From: Nilaparvata lugens
Lineage: Eukaryota; Arthropoda; Insecta; Hemiptera; Delphacidae
DNA: 64,000 nt
Direction of reading: 5' to 3'
Assembly: GCF_014356525.2 (NCBI RefSeq)
Contig: NC_052505.1
Span: forward strand, 14,208,135 to 14,272,134
The notes under the pieces are model-generated. The model did no database searches and was not told the DNA's origin. It was given only the letters and a program-made list of their open reading frames with translations. A program made the position numbers and the translations under genes. Each line of letters opens with the position of its first letter. Within the stretch, counting starts at the first letter, position 1. Below, piece by piece: positions 1 to 11,263 of the stretch.

Positions 1-585
1 GAAATGAACATGACAAAGTTTTTCCATCTTTTTTTATTTATTTTTTGTTCTTTTCTCTTTTTTTTCTTTTCTTTTTTTTCCTTTTTTGTTCTTTTTTATG
101 TTCTCTTGATACTTCAAACAATGATTGCTCTACAACTAACAGGAAGGGTAGAGGGATTGCATTCAAGATGCAGGCTTACAATGATTGAGGAAATATTTGC
201 TAGGTGGAAGGATTTTAGAGGATATGAACATTACATAATGATAAAAGATTCATGTCTGATCAAGAGCCGTAAAAGGCTTAATCCTAATTAAAGGATTGTA
301 AATAAAATTCGATGTAATGAGAAAAAATATTAGAATAGTAATGATAACATTAGAATTGAATTCAATTCGAGTGAATTTGGAATAGGAAAAAGGTAAGTCA
401 TATTTATCTTGAATCCTGGTCAATTACCAACAATATTTTTGATAATTCACATATTTTTGAAAACTAATTTATCTTGAATCTTGTACCATTAAATGATAAA
501 GGGAATTAGGTATGAAGAGATTTGAATAGTACAAAGATTAATGAAGCTACATTATTAATTACAAAAGAAAGACAGAGAGTGAAGT

Positions 586-1026
586 AAAGCATTTAAGATG
601 CATGTCAGACACTGACTAAAGCATTTAAGATGCATGTCAGACACTGACTAAAGCATTTAAGATGCATGTCAGACACTTACTAAAGCATTTAAGATGCATG
701 TCAGACACTGACTAAAGCATTTAAGATGCATGTCAGACACTGACTACCTAAAGCATTTAAGATGCATTCAGACACTGACTAAAGCATTTAAGATGCATGT
801 CAGACACTGACTAAAGCATTTAAGATGCATGTCAGACACTGACTAAAGCATTTAAGATGCATGTAGACACTGACTAAAGCATTTAAGATGCATGTCAGAC
901 ACTGACCAAAGCATGTCAGACACTGAATAAAGCATTTAAGATGCATGTCAGACACTGACTAAAGCATTCAAGATGCATGTCAGACACTGACTAAAGCATT
1001 TTAAGATGCATGTCAGACACTAACTA
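586..1026. repeat. 32-bp minisatellite, about 14 copies
   Basis: Tandem copies of a 32-bp unit beginning AAAGCATTTAAGATGCATGT and ending CAGACACTGACT. A few copies are variant: one lacks the CATTTAAGATG part, one has GTAGACAC, one has an extra ACCTA. The core ATTTAAGATGCAT is partly palindromic around ATGCAT. Confidence 0.93.
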
Positions 1027-3401
1027 AATCATTTTCACATTTATGAAAATCCTGAGTAGTGAAAAAGTCGCCTATCTTTTAACTATGGATTATTCTAGCA
1101 TTTAAGATGCATGTTTCACAGAAACATATTAATTTTAAACAATCATTAACTTGAAATGTGGGAGAAATGAACATTACAAAGTTATCGCAATTGCTCAAAT
1201 TTCCACAAATAATTTATTTTTTCTTTCATTTTTTTTTGAATTTTTCAATTTTTTTTTAATTATTTTTTCTTTTTTGTTCTTTTTTCTTTTCTTTTTTGTT
1301 TTTTTATTTTCTTTTCTGTTTTTTCTTTTCTTTTTTGTTTTTTCTTTTTTCTTTTTTGTTCTTTTTCTCTTCATTTTTTTTATTTTCTATTGATACTTCT
1401 AACAATGATTGCTTACAACTAACAGGAAGAGTAGAGAGACTTCTTTCAAGATGCAGGCTTACAATGATTGAGGAAAGAAAGATTTGCTAGGTGGAAGGAT
1501 TTTAGAGGATATGAATATTACATAATGATAGAAGATCCTAGTCTAATCAAGTGCCATGAAAGGCTGGATCCCAATTAAAGGATTGTGAATAAAAGTCGAA
1601 TGTAATTATTTATAGAATAATAATGGAATTGAATTAAATTAAATTTGGAATAGAAAAATGGTAACTTATATTTATCCTGAATACTGGACAATTTCCCAAA
1701 ATTAATTTTAATAATTCAGTCATTTTTGAAAACTAATTTATCTTGAATCTTGTATCATTAAGTAATAAAGTAGGTAAATTGGATAGGGAGGGATCTGAGT
1801 AGTTTAACAAAGTTTGACAAAGCTACACATCTTTGACAAAATAAATAATATACCAAGGGAAAAAAGCATTTAAGATGCATGTCAGACACTGACTATATCA
1901 TTTTCACATTTATGAAGTTCATGAGTAGTGAAAAAGTTGCCTATCTTATAAGAATGAATTATTCTAACATTTAAGATGCATGTTTCACAGGAACATATCA
2001 ATTTTATACATACAATCATTAACATGAATTGTGGAAGAAATGAACATTACAAAGTTATCACAATAGCTCAAATTTCCAGGAATATTTTTTTTTCTTTCAA
2101 TTTTTGTTTTTTTTTATCTTTTTTATTTTTTGTTCTTTTCATTTTCTTTTTTGTTTTTTCTTTTCTTTTTTGTTTTTTCTTTCCCTTTTTGTTTTTTTCC
2201 TCTTTTGTATTTTTTCTTGATACTTTCAACAATGATCGCTTACAATACTGGAAGGAAGAGTACAGGAACTGCATTTAAAATGCAGTCATACAATAATAAA
2301 TCATGAAAGTTTTGCTAGGTCAAAGGTTTTTAGAGGATATGAATATTACTCATAATGATAAAAGATCCAAGTCCAAACAAGCCATGAAAAGCTTAATCCT
2401 AATTAAAGGATTGTGAATGAAAGTTAGAATTTAATCTAATTCGGAATAGGAAAAATGATAGTTATAATTATTTGAAATACTGGACAATTTCCAAATTTTT
2501 TTAAATTACTTAATTCACACATTATTGAAATCTAATTCATCTTGAATCTTGTACCATTGAATAATAAAGATTGAAAAAGCAACATACATTTTACAAAAGA
2601 AAGACAGAAAGAGAATCAAAAGCATTTAAGATGCATGTCAGACAATGACAGTCATTTTCACATACATGAAGCTCCTGAGTAGTGAAAAAGTTGCCTATCT
2701 TATGACTATGGATTAGTATAGGTGCATTTAAGATGCATGAAATAGAAACAATTTCTCTGTTACAGTCATTGAGAACTTCAATGGTGGAAGAAATGAACAT
2801 GACAAAGTTATCACAATTGCTAAAATTTCCACAAATAATTTATTTTTTCTTTCATTTTTTTTTGTTTTTTCCATCTTTTTTTATTTATTTTTTTTATTTT
2901 CTCTTTTGTTTTTTTATGTTCTCTTGATACTTCAAACAATGATTGCTCTACAACTAACAGGAAGGGTAGAGGGATTGCATTCAAGATGCAGGCTTACAAT
3001 GATTGAGGAAATATCTGCTAGGTGGAAGGATTTTAGAGGAAATGAAAATTACATAATGATGAAAGATTCAAGTCTGATCAAGTGCCATGAAAGGCTTAAT
3101 CCTAATTAAAGGATTGAAAATAAAATTCAAATGTAATGAGAAAAATGATTAGAATAGTAATGATAACATTAGAATTGAATTCAATTCGAGTGAATCTGGT
3201 ATAGGAAAGAGGTAAGTCATATTTATCTTGAATCCTGGTCAATTACCAACATTATTTTTGAAAATTCACTTATTTTTGAAAACTAATTTATCTTGAATAT
3301 TGTACCATAAAATGATAAAGGAAATTGGGTATGAAGGGGTTTGGATAGTACAAAGATAAATGAAGCTACATTATCGTTTACAAAAGAAAGACAGAGAGTG
3401 A

Positions 3402-3727
3402 AGTAGAGCATTTAAGATGCATGTCAGACACTGACTAAAGCATTTAAGATGCATGTCAGACACTGACTAAAGCATTTAAGATGCATGTCAGACACTGACT
3501 AAAGCATTTAAGATGCATGTCAGACACTGACTAAAGCAATTTAAGATGCATGTCAGACACTGACTAAAGCATTTAAGATGCATGTAGACACTGACTAAAG
3601 CATTTAAGATGCATGTCAGACACTGACTAAAGCATTTAAGATGCATGTCAGACACTGACTAAAGCATTTAAGATGCATGTCAGACACTGACTAAAGCAAT
3701 TTAAGATGCATGTCAGACACTGACTAA
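3402..3727. repeat. 32-bp minisatellite, about 10 copies
   Basis: Second array of the same 32-bp unit, inside the second A-type higher-order unit. Two copies carry AAGCAATTTAAG and one lacks the C of GTCAGAC. Single unexpanded copies of the unit lie at about 1863, 2620 and 6047 in the B and C units. Confidence 0.93.
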
Positions 3728-4189
3728 ATTATTTTCACATTTATGAAAATCCTTAGTAGTAAAGTCGCCTATCTTAACTATGGATTATTCTAGCATTTAA
3801 GATGCATGTTTCACAGAAACATATTAATTTTAAACAATCATTAACTTGAAATGTGGGAGAAATGAACATTACAAAGTTATCACAATTGCTCAAATTTCCA
3901 CAAATAATTTATTTTTTCTTTCATTTTTTTTTTAATTTTTCAATTTTTTTTAATTATTTTTTCTTTTTTGTTCTTTTTTCTTTTCTTTTTTGTTTTTTAT
4001 TTTCTTTTCTGTTTTTTCTTTTCTTTTTTGTTTTTTCTTTTTTCTTTTCTGTTCTTTTTCTCTTCATTTTTTTTTGTATTTGACAAAATAAATAATATAC
4101 CAAGGGAAAAAAGCATTTAAGATACATGTCAGATATTGACATCACATTCATGAATTTCTAGAGTAGTGAAATAATTGTCTACATTATAA

Positions 4190-4440
4190 CTATAGATTGA
4201 ATTGAATTGAATTGAATTGATTTATTTGCCAAAAACAAATTACATCTTCAAAATATCACAAAGAGACAACAATGTGCAAACAATAGAACAAAATTGAAAG
4301 AAAAAGAGAAATAAACAAAACAAGTGTCATAACATAACAACATTTTTATCACTAGGCCTAATATTTAGCACACTATTGTCATTATTTTGGCACTGCCGGC
4401 ATAAGTACAACTAAAATTGTACTAAATAATCTAATGCTAG
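4190..4440 (-). mobile_element. LINE 3' end with TTGAA-type tail
   Basis: Read on the minus strand, a 3' UTR-like stretch ends in GGCAAATAAA-type sequence followed by tandem AATTC repeats (about 4193-4222 on the plus strand). It interrupts a B-type repeat unit, whose sequence resumes at about 4440. Similar short TTGAA tails end the elements at about 11250 and 30910. No coding sequence remains. Confidence 0.6.
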
Positions 4441-6070
4441 ATTATTCTAGCATTTAAGATGCATGTTTCACAGAAACATATCAATTTTATACATACAATC
4501 ATTAACATGAATTGTGGAAGAAATGAACATTACAAAGTTATCACAATTTCTCAAATTTCCACAAATAATTTATTTTTTCATTCATTTTTTGTTTGTTTTT
4601 CTAATTTTTCAATTTTTTTAATTATTTTTTTTCTTTTTTGTTCTTTTTTCTTTTCTTTTTTGTTTTTATTTTCTTTTCTTTTTTGTTTTTTCTTTCTTTT
4701 CTTTTGTTTTTTTTTTATCTTTTTCTCTTAATTTTTTTATTTTCTATTGATACTTCTAACAATGATTGCTTACAACTAACAGGAAGAGTAGAGAGACTTC
4801 TTTTAAGATGCAGGCTTACAATGATTGAGGAAAGAAAGATTTGCTAGGGGGAAAGATTTTAGAGGATATGAAAATTACATAATGATGAAAGATCCAAGTC
4901 TAATCAAGTGGCATGAAAGCTGAATCTTAATTAAAGGATTTTTAATGAAAGTCGAATGTAATTATTTATAGAAAAATAATTAAATTGAATTCAATTCAAT
5001 TAAATTTGGAATAGAAAAATGGTAAATTAAAATTTGGTAAGTTAGATTTATCCTGAATACTGGACAACTTCCAACATTAATTTTAATAATTCAGTCATTT
5101 TTGAAAACTAATTTATCTTGAATCTTTTACCATTAAGTAATAAAGTAAATTGGGTAGGGAGGGATCTAAGTAGTTTAACAGAGTTTGACAAAGCTATCTT
5201 TGACAAAATAAATAATATACCAAGGGAAAAAATCTTTTAAGATGCATGTCAGACACTGACTATATCATTTTCATATTTATGAAGTTCATGAGTAGTGAAA
5301 AAGTTGCCTATCTTATAACAATGAATTATTCTAGCATTCAAGATGCATGTTTCACAGAAACATATTAATTTTATACAATCATTAACATGAATTGTGGAAG
5401 AAATGAACATTACAAAGTTATCACAATTGCTCAAATTTCCAGGAATAACTTTTTTCTTTCAATTTTTTTTAAATTTTTTTTATTTTTTGTTCTTTTTCTT
5501 TTTTGTTCTTTTCATTTTATTTTTTCTGGTTTTTCTTCTCTTTTTTTTCTTTCCCTTTTTGTTTTTTTTTCTCTTTTGTTTCTTTTTTGTATTTTTTCTC
5601 TTGATACTTTCAACAATGATCGCTTACAATACTGGAAGAAAGAGTACAGGAACTGCAGTTAAAATGCAGTCATACAATAATAAATCATGAAAGTTTTGCT
5701 AGGTCAAAGGTTTTTAGAGGATACGAATATTATTCATAATGATAAAAGATCCAAGTCCAAACAAGCCATGAAAAGCTTAATCCTAATTAAAGGATTGTGA
5801 ATGAAAGTTAAAATATAATCTAATTTGGAATAGGAAAAATGATAGTTATAGTTATCTGAAATACTGGACAATTTCCAAAACAAAAATTAATAGCTTAATT
5901 CACTCATTATTGAAAACTATTTTATCTTGAATCTTGTACCATTGAATAATAAAGGTAGGCCTTATTGGGTGGGAATGGAATTGGACAGTACAAAGATTTG
6001 AAAAGCAACATATATTTTACAAAAGAAAGACAGAAAGAGAATAAAAAGCATTTAAGATGCATGTGAGACA

Positions 6071-7003
6071 ATGACTATTCCAGTTTCAACTCCATGAAGG
6101 ACTTAAGCAGTAAAATAATTGAAGGATTTAAATTCTCTGACATGTAAAAAAAACCACAAAAAGAAGATACATTGATGGACATAGATTAATTCAGTAACTG
6201 CTTCATTTTTACATTTCTAAGGATACAGGATTTATTATTTAAATTAAATATAGGCCTAACTTACTTCTAATGATGTTAATGATATTTACTTGGGGAACAA
6301 TTGAAACTTTAAATAAAAAGAGGATATAAATATTAAATAATGACAGAAGATTCAAGTATAATCAAGTAATAACAGAAAATTCATCGTCTTATGATACTAT
6401 TATGGTGATGTCTATTATTTCAAGATAGACATGTCTAATTTAATTATATCTAATGATAGAAGAGAGAAAATTAAAAAACATGGTTGAAGATGACAACATT
6501 AATAATAGAATAAAATTGAATCATTCAATCAACACCAAAGTGATTGATCAATCCTAATTATGGGGTAAAATGTCATAAAATCAGAAAAGGTAGAAACTGT
6601 TAATTTAGATATTTCAAGAGTAGGCAAGGCCTAATACTTATACTGTATGTTGAAATGAGAATGTAAAATTAATGATCTTTAGTTAGTAGGCTATTCAATC
6701 CTATTCTATTGAGTGAGCAATTTATGTTTGTTTGTTGGACGGATCTCTAAAACGGCTCTAACGATTTTGATAAAATTTGGATAACAGTAAATTTATGATG
6801 CAAAATTCATTTGAACCAGGTCTCAACCTCGAATCATTTGTACGCACTTGCCAAGTGTGGATGAGGCATAAGCCATTGTACTTTTGAGTGAAGCTTGATG
6901 CCCCCGATATTAATTGATAAAACTAAAAAAATAGCCTATCCCTATATTATATCAAGACTTTTGCAAAACTTATGACAGTGGAACTTATCTTCAATTTCAG
7001 GGC
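6071..7003. other. AT-rich non-coding stretch
   Basis: No credible coding frame or RNA gene seen. The stretch 6720-6840 has the wording of a dispersed repeat (ACGATTTTGATAAAATTTGG and similar), related in style to the sequence near 63960. Confidence 0.5.
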
Positions 7004-7236
7004 CTAAGGCCGACAGCAAAGTAGACCCAAGCTAATCTACAAAAAGCAACCCACGCCGTGGGATGTTTTGTAAACCCTTGCTATATAGAATTATTCATAA
7101 TCAATCAGCTGACAAGTGGATTATTCATCGCATGTATTACACAGATGTCTAGAGAAGCCTAGCAATGGTTTACAAAACATCCCACGGCGTGGTTTGCTTT
7201 TCGTGGATTAGCGTAAGTCTACTTTGCGGCGGGCCT
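7004..7236. mobile_element. MITE with about 70-bp terminal inverted repeats
   Basis: The left arm containing CCACGCCGTGGGATGTTTTG (about 7050) is matched by its reverse complement at about 7170-7195. The arms extend outward through AAAGTAGAC and TAATC to 7004 and 7236, leaving a centre of about 80 bp. Confidence 0.8.
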
Positions 7237-7305
7237 AAAGACTAATAAAAATAATTTAGGGTATTAGAGCAGCCAAGAGAAAGGGCGTTTATAGGGTTCA
7301 GGTGG

Positions 7306-7423
7306 ATTCCCACATTTTAGTACCAGTGCCTACGACAAGTTGTGTGAGAATATTCTTATCAATAGAACTTATGTGAAACATATTTTTAATGTGTACTAGA
7401 CACGTACACTGATATGTGGGAAC
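7306..7423. mobile_element. Small MITE, ATTCCCACAT termini
   Basis: The left end ATTCCCACAT is mirrored by ATGTGGGAA at the right end, with GTAC/TAG-rich subterminal matches. A larger relative with the same terminal wording lies at 57026-57217. Confidence 0.55.
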
Positions 7424-8605
7424 ACGCCTAGAATAATAACAGTGAACTACTACATTAGGAAAGATCTAATGTGTCAAAAGAATTAGAATGAACAAAAGAG
7501 AGACAGTTGAATACTTGTGGTTGTTTTCAGCATGATAAATAAACACAACATTTATTGGAGGCTTTCAACACTAGCATGCTAGATTAACCATAATAAATAA
7601 AAAGGTTAGCAGTAAAAACGGAATTGGGATTTAGGGTCTGTGGTTAGACACATTATATACATACAGATAATCTACTAAAAAGCCAAACAACTTAATCAAG
7701 TCAGAACATAAAGTCTTGTAAAAACACGTAAAAGATACTGAGAATTTAAAACGAATTAATTATGTAGTTTATGTAGAATTCAAGTCAGCTATAGGTGATT
7801 TTTTATTGGGTTTACAATTATTAATTAGGAGCAAGACAAGAAATTAAATATAGGCACTAAGAGACTGAGTTCTTAGATCTAAAACTATTTGAGTCACTGG
7901 GTTATCTTTAGTCCTCTATATTTTAAAATGTCTATATAAATGAGATATAAAATATTAGAACAATTTAATCATAAAAAAATTAATGGAATAGCTTGAAATA
8001 ATTAAATGCTCGTAGTTGAAGTTATATTTTGTAGTTGAAGATAGTAGTTTGTAGTTTTATAGTTGGTAGGCTAAGTTGAAAATTGGCCAACATGAATGAC
8101 TTTTCAAATTTGAAATTTAAGAAATAAGAAAAGTTGACAGAAACAAGACTGAGAGTTATACTAAGAATTAAGTGACCACTTCTTAATTCAATAATTCTAT
8201 CAATTTGAAACTTAGAAGAGAATTTATAAAGATAGAATAACTAGCAAAAAGACCGTAGGCTTACCGGTAATAGATGTGGGTTTTCCTGAAGCCTAAAATT
8301 TTAAACATAATTACGCTGTGGAATTATTGTTGATATCAGAACCGATCAAATTTGGGGCATAACATTTAAAAATCTTTATTAATTTTGTGTTAATATTAAG
8401 TGAAAAATTTGAAGTAGCCTAAATTTTTTAATAATAATATTGGTTATAAGCAAAATATCCGAGCCTGGAGTTGATGAGGTTGGCTTCCGTAGCCTACAAG
8501 CTACAAAGGTTTTCAAATTATTATTGACCTAAGTTACAATTGAAATAAAAAAATATTAACCCTTAATAAATATTAAAACATAAAGTGTTACATACAGTTA
8601 GTAAT
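7424..8605. other. AT-rich non-coding stretch
   Basis: Nothing supportable: no long coding frame, no RNA gene, no clear inverted repeat. Confidence 0.5.
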
Positions 8606-8614
8606 AGAATTTAA

Positions 8615-8812
8615 AAGCATTCTAGTACAGTACTTGACCCAAAGCAACCGTTCTGCTGTTATCACTGGAAATATTTTGATGAAACTTTCCCACATAGTTT
8701 TCAATATTTGAAAACAGAATTTTCTAGTACAGTACTTGACCCAAAGCAACCGTTCTGCAGTTATCACTGGAAATATTTTGATGAAACTTTCCCACATAGT
8801 TTTCAATATTCC
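8615..8812. repeat. Two-copy tandem duplication, about 103-bp period
   Basis: The segment from TTCTAGTACAGTACTTGACC through TTCCCACATAGTTTTCAATA occurs twice (about 8619-8714 and 8722-8812), nearly identical apart from GCTG versus GCAG. It produces an artefactual duplicated-peptide ORF on the minus strand. Confidence 0.9.
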
Positions 8813-9612
8813 ATGTTGTTCTTTATTTTAGCTTTTCGTTGTTGTATAAAGTAATAAATTATTGCTGATAAACCAAAAACAAATTCAAATGAAGCGATAC
8901 AGACGCAATCCAAAAACAGAAACCAACGAACTGACGCACAACACACACACTGTCACAGCCATTGCGAAATTGCGATACTGCTGGCTGCTTGCAGATTTTA
9001 ACAAAATCAGCTGATCATATGTTACCACTACAAACACCAGTCGAGGATTCCATTATTTCTAATCTGAAGTAAACTGAAAAAATCAGTTTCGGATAGTCAC
9101 ATATTATAATCGAATGACATTTTTGACAATGCATATTGAAATAAATAAACCTTTCATTCCAGTGAGTACATTTCTTACTCTACCCTGTATGAATGCAAAT
9201 AAAGACCAATCGATCAATTCTACGTTGTAATATTAGAATGCAGTCATATCTTTGATAGCATACAAACTTACAGTGCTGTTCCCCCAAAGCTGTATCCCCC
9301 AGAATATTGGGAAATTTTCATCAATCTGTATAAAAATGGTTCATAATTTCTTTCAATAGAACCCGTCAAGAAAATAAATAAATTTCCTTACGATTGAGGC
9401 CAATGATGAATTTCTATAATTGAAAGTATCGATATATTGCATATTACAGGAAATATCGATAGAGATAAACGTACCATCGACTATCGTATCGTTTTTGCTC
9501 CAATCCTGTGTCCGGTCTAGTTTTTTGAGGTTAAGTTACCTCAAAAATAAAAGCTTCAAGTAAATATTTCCAATTGAAAAATTACTGATTGTTTCAAAAA
9601 TTTTGTAATAAT
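8813..9612. other. Upstream region of mRpS16
   Basis: Non-coding, with a CA-rich patch near 8938-8952 and no canonical TATA box that I can assign. The 5' UTR of the mRpS16 transcript probably begins near 9500-9540, after a TCGATAG/ATCGAT-rich stretch (9428-9490). This is inference from position only. Confidence 0.35.
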
Positions 9613-10831
9613 ATGAGAGTTAAGTATCCGTTCCCAAAATTGTTCCCTGCCAGTGGCGGTGGGAAAAATGTGCCGCATGCAGAAAAAGCAATTCGTTTTA
9701 TCAGATATGGGTGTGCAAATCGGCCGTTTTATCACATAGTTGTATCAATGGTTAGTACTTTCTTTTTACATAATTATAATTTCTCAAGGTTGAACGATTA
9801 CTTTTAATTTATTCAGATAGAGGTCCCTGTAAAATTAAGAAGCCTAAATTACGGCACCATATATGGATGTTCACTGCTCACATTGTGCTGTGACTACAAT
9901 TTTGTATTTTGACAAAACATTGTTGCAAACAACAATAACAGACTATTCTCTTGTTTTCTCTTGTTCCATTTTAATTCCAGGCACATCGATCAGAACGTGA
10001 CCATCCCATTGAACAGCTCGGCAGCTATGATCCATTGCCTAACAAATACAACGAGAAATTGGTCGCTCTAAACGTTGAGAGAATTTTATATTGGATTGGA
10101 GAAGGAGCATCACTGTCAAAACCTATTGCTCAACTTCTAGGTGAGCTTTATATATTTTTTTCAGCTATATTTCAAAATATTAATGTTTTAGCTATATTTC
10201 TAGAAATTTACATCCTGTTATATCCCTAAGAAGAACAAAGGAGTAAGTAAATTCAGTTTGCTAACGAACTAGATGAGTATAATGGTTCAAAGAATAAGTG
10301 TTGAAAATTTGAAATTGATTGATAAAATCGATCAAAAGTTATCGTCGAACATACAAACCAACTAATTCACAAACGGACAACGACTCTAGTAGTACCAACT
10401 CTTAATATCAAGTCTCACAACCATAATGACTACACATAATGGCAGTGTTTTTTAACATAGGTATTACTATCCTTGTCTATCATTTATAAAGCAGATAACG
10501 CTATTCTTTTTGCTATCTCCTTTCTCCTATCTTTCTCCACAACCATTATAATGTGGTCTTCATTGTAGAATAAACACGTCATAGTAACCATCTAATTCAA
10601 CTTTGGGTTGTGTCCTTAATGAAACACTCGTTATTAGTAACTTGAAAAACTAAGTAAATTCATGAATATATGTATCTTTTTGCAGGCCTGTCTGGACTGA
10701 TGCCCGTCTACCCACTGACCTACCTGAGAGCGCAGATCAATCGCCGCCAATCTGCTGAGATTGCAGAAAAACTGAAAACAGCCACTGAGACTGCCGAAAG
10801 AAACAAGGCCGAAGCAGCCCAAAGCTCTTGA
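9613..10831 (+). CDS. mRpS16: Mitochondrial ribosomal protein S16 (bS16m)
   Basis: Three coding exons, 9613-9750, 9981-10140 and 10686-10831, joined by GT-AG introns (phases 0 and 1), encode 147 residues. The protein has the bS16 signature: a basic N-terminus, [12 protein letters not shown] (residues 34-45), then [11 protein letters not shown] and the [20 protein letters not shown] stretch, followed by a Lys/Glu-rich tail. bS16m is a small-subunit protein of the mitochondrial ribosome and is expected in the matrix. The ATG at 9613 is the first in frame after an upstream TTG, and its product starts with basic residues suited to mitochondrial import. Length and architecture are normal. Intron 2 (10141-10685) carries an internally deleted MITE. 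The family call is secure; the exact transcript ends are not determined. Confidence 0.94.
10425..10568 (-). mobile_element. Internally deleted MITE of the GTCCACGTTATAATGG family
   Basis: It starts near CATAATGGCAGTG, runs through the family's TTGCTATCCTTGTC-like block, and ends in the CCATTATAA-rich terminus at about 10568. Most of the internal AT-rich part is missing. It sits in mRpS16 intron 2. Confidence 0.65.
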
Positions 10832-10924
10832 ACGTTCTCTCACAAAAACATTATTGTACATAGTTTGAAATATTTCATAAAGTAGAGTTAGCTTCTCAAG
10901 TGGTGTGTTCTGATATTATTCCTT

Positions 10925-11262
10925 AGAATGCCTAGATTGAAGAATTAGGACTATAGGGCTATGCGATTGGCCAGATCACACAACAGTTTTCCAATTCGCA
11001 CCCTGAAAATATTCAACAGGCTCCCATTGTGTCTCCGCGAATTGGAAGATAAACAATTTAAAAATGTGCTTCGAGATAAACTCCTCAAACTTCCACTCTA
11101 TTCCTTGAGTGAAGAGGAGATCAGTCGTTTTATTTGTCTCTTTGACATGCCATCTCGATAGTTTGTGTAAATTTTATGAACGTTTGTGTTTTTAATTTCT
11201 TTGGCGAAATCTATCCAGTGTAAAGACTGGTCATGGATGGAAGGAAAATTTAATTGAATTGA
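10925..11262 (+). pseudogene. LINE reverse transcriptase C-terminal fragment
   Basis: An open frame at 10961-11161 reads like the extreme C-terminus of CR1-like LINE polyproteins (SFPIRTLKIFNRLPLCLREL then a basic LRDKLLKLPLYS motif). It is followed by a 3' UTR-like stretch ending in TTAATTGAATTGAA repeats at about 11250. The reverse transcriptase core is absent, so this is a 5'-truncated dead copy just downstream of mRpS16. Confidence 0.7.
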
Positions 11263-11263
11263 A

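Larger units (their letters stand above)
1..6070. repeat. Higher-order tandem repeat with poly-T/CTTTT blocks
   Basis: Seven pyrimidine blocks (about 20-115, 1210-1390, 2085-2215, 2840-2930, 3910-4080, 4580-4745, 5455-5605) each lie between similar flanks. The left flank reads like GAAATGAACATKACAAAGTT and the right flank like CTTGATACTTCAAACAATGA. Three subtypes can be told apart by flank sequence: A (1-1140 and 2790-3840), B (1140-2030, a truncated copy 3840-4190, and 4440-5385) and C (2030-2790 and 5385-6070). The order A-B-C-A-B'-B-C implies a roughly 2.8-3.3 kb unit that was duplicated. Phenylalanine-rich open frames across the T blocks are low-complexity artefacts. No gene is seen. Confidence 0.8.

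Noticed and set aside
586..1026. CRISPR-like array suggested by regularly spaced repeats
   Set aside because: The repeats are directly adjacent 32-bp units without unique spacers, in a eukaryotic context. This is a minisatellite.
4..5690. Phenylalanine-rich open frames over the poly-T blocks, for example 1151-1393, 1976-2278 and 5387-5690
   Set aside because: They translate CTTTT/TTTTG low-complexity DNA, are repeated in every unit, and look like membrane proteins only because of base composition.
8588..8806. 72-codon minus-strand frame with an internally repeated peptide
   Set aside because: It arises from the 103-bp tandem duplication, with no domain or splice context.
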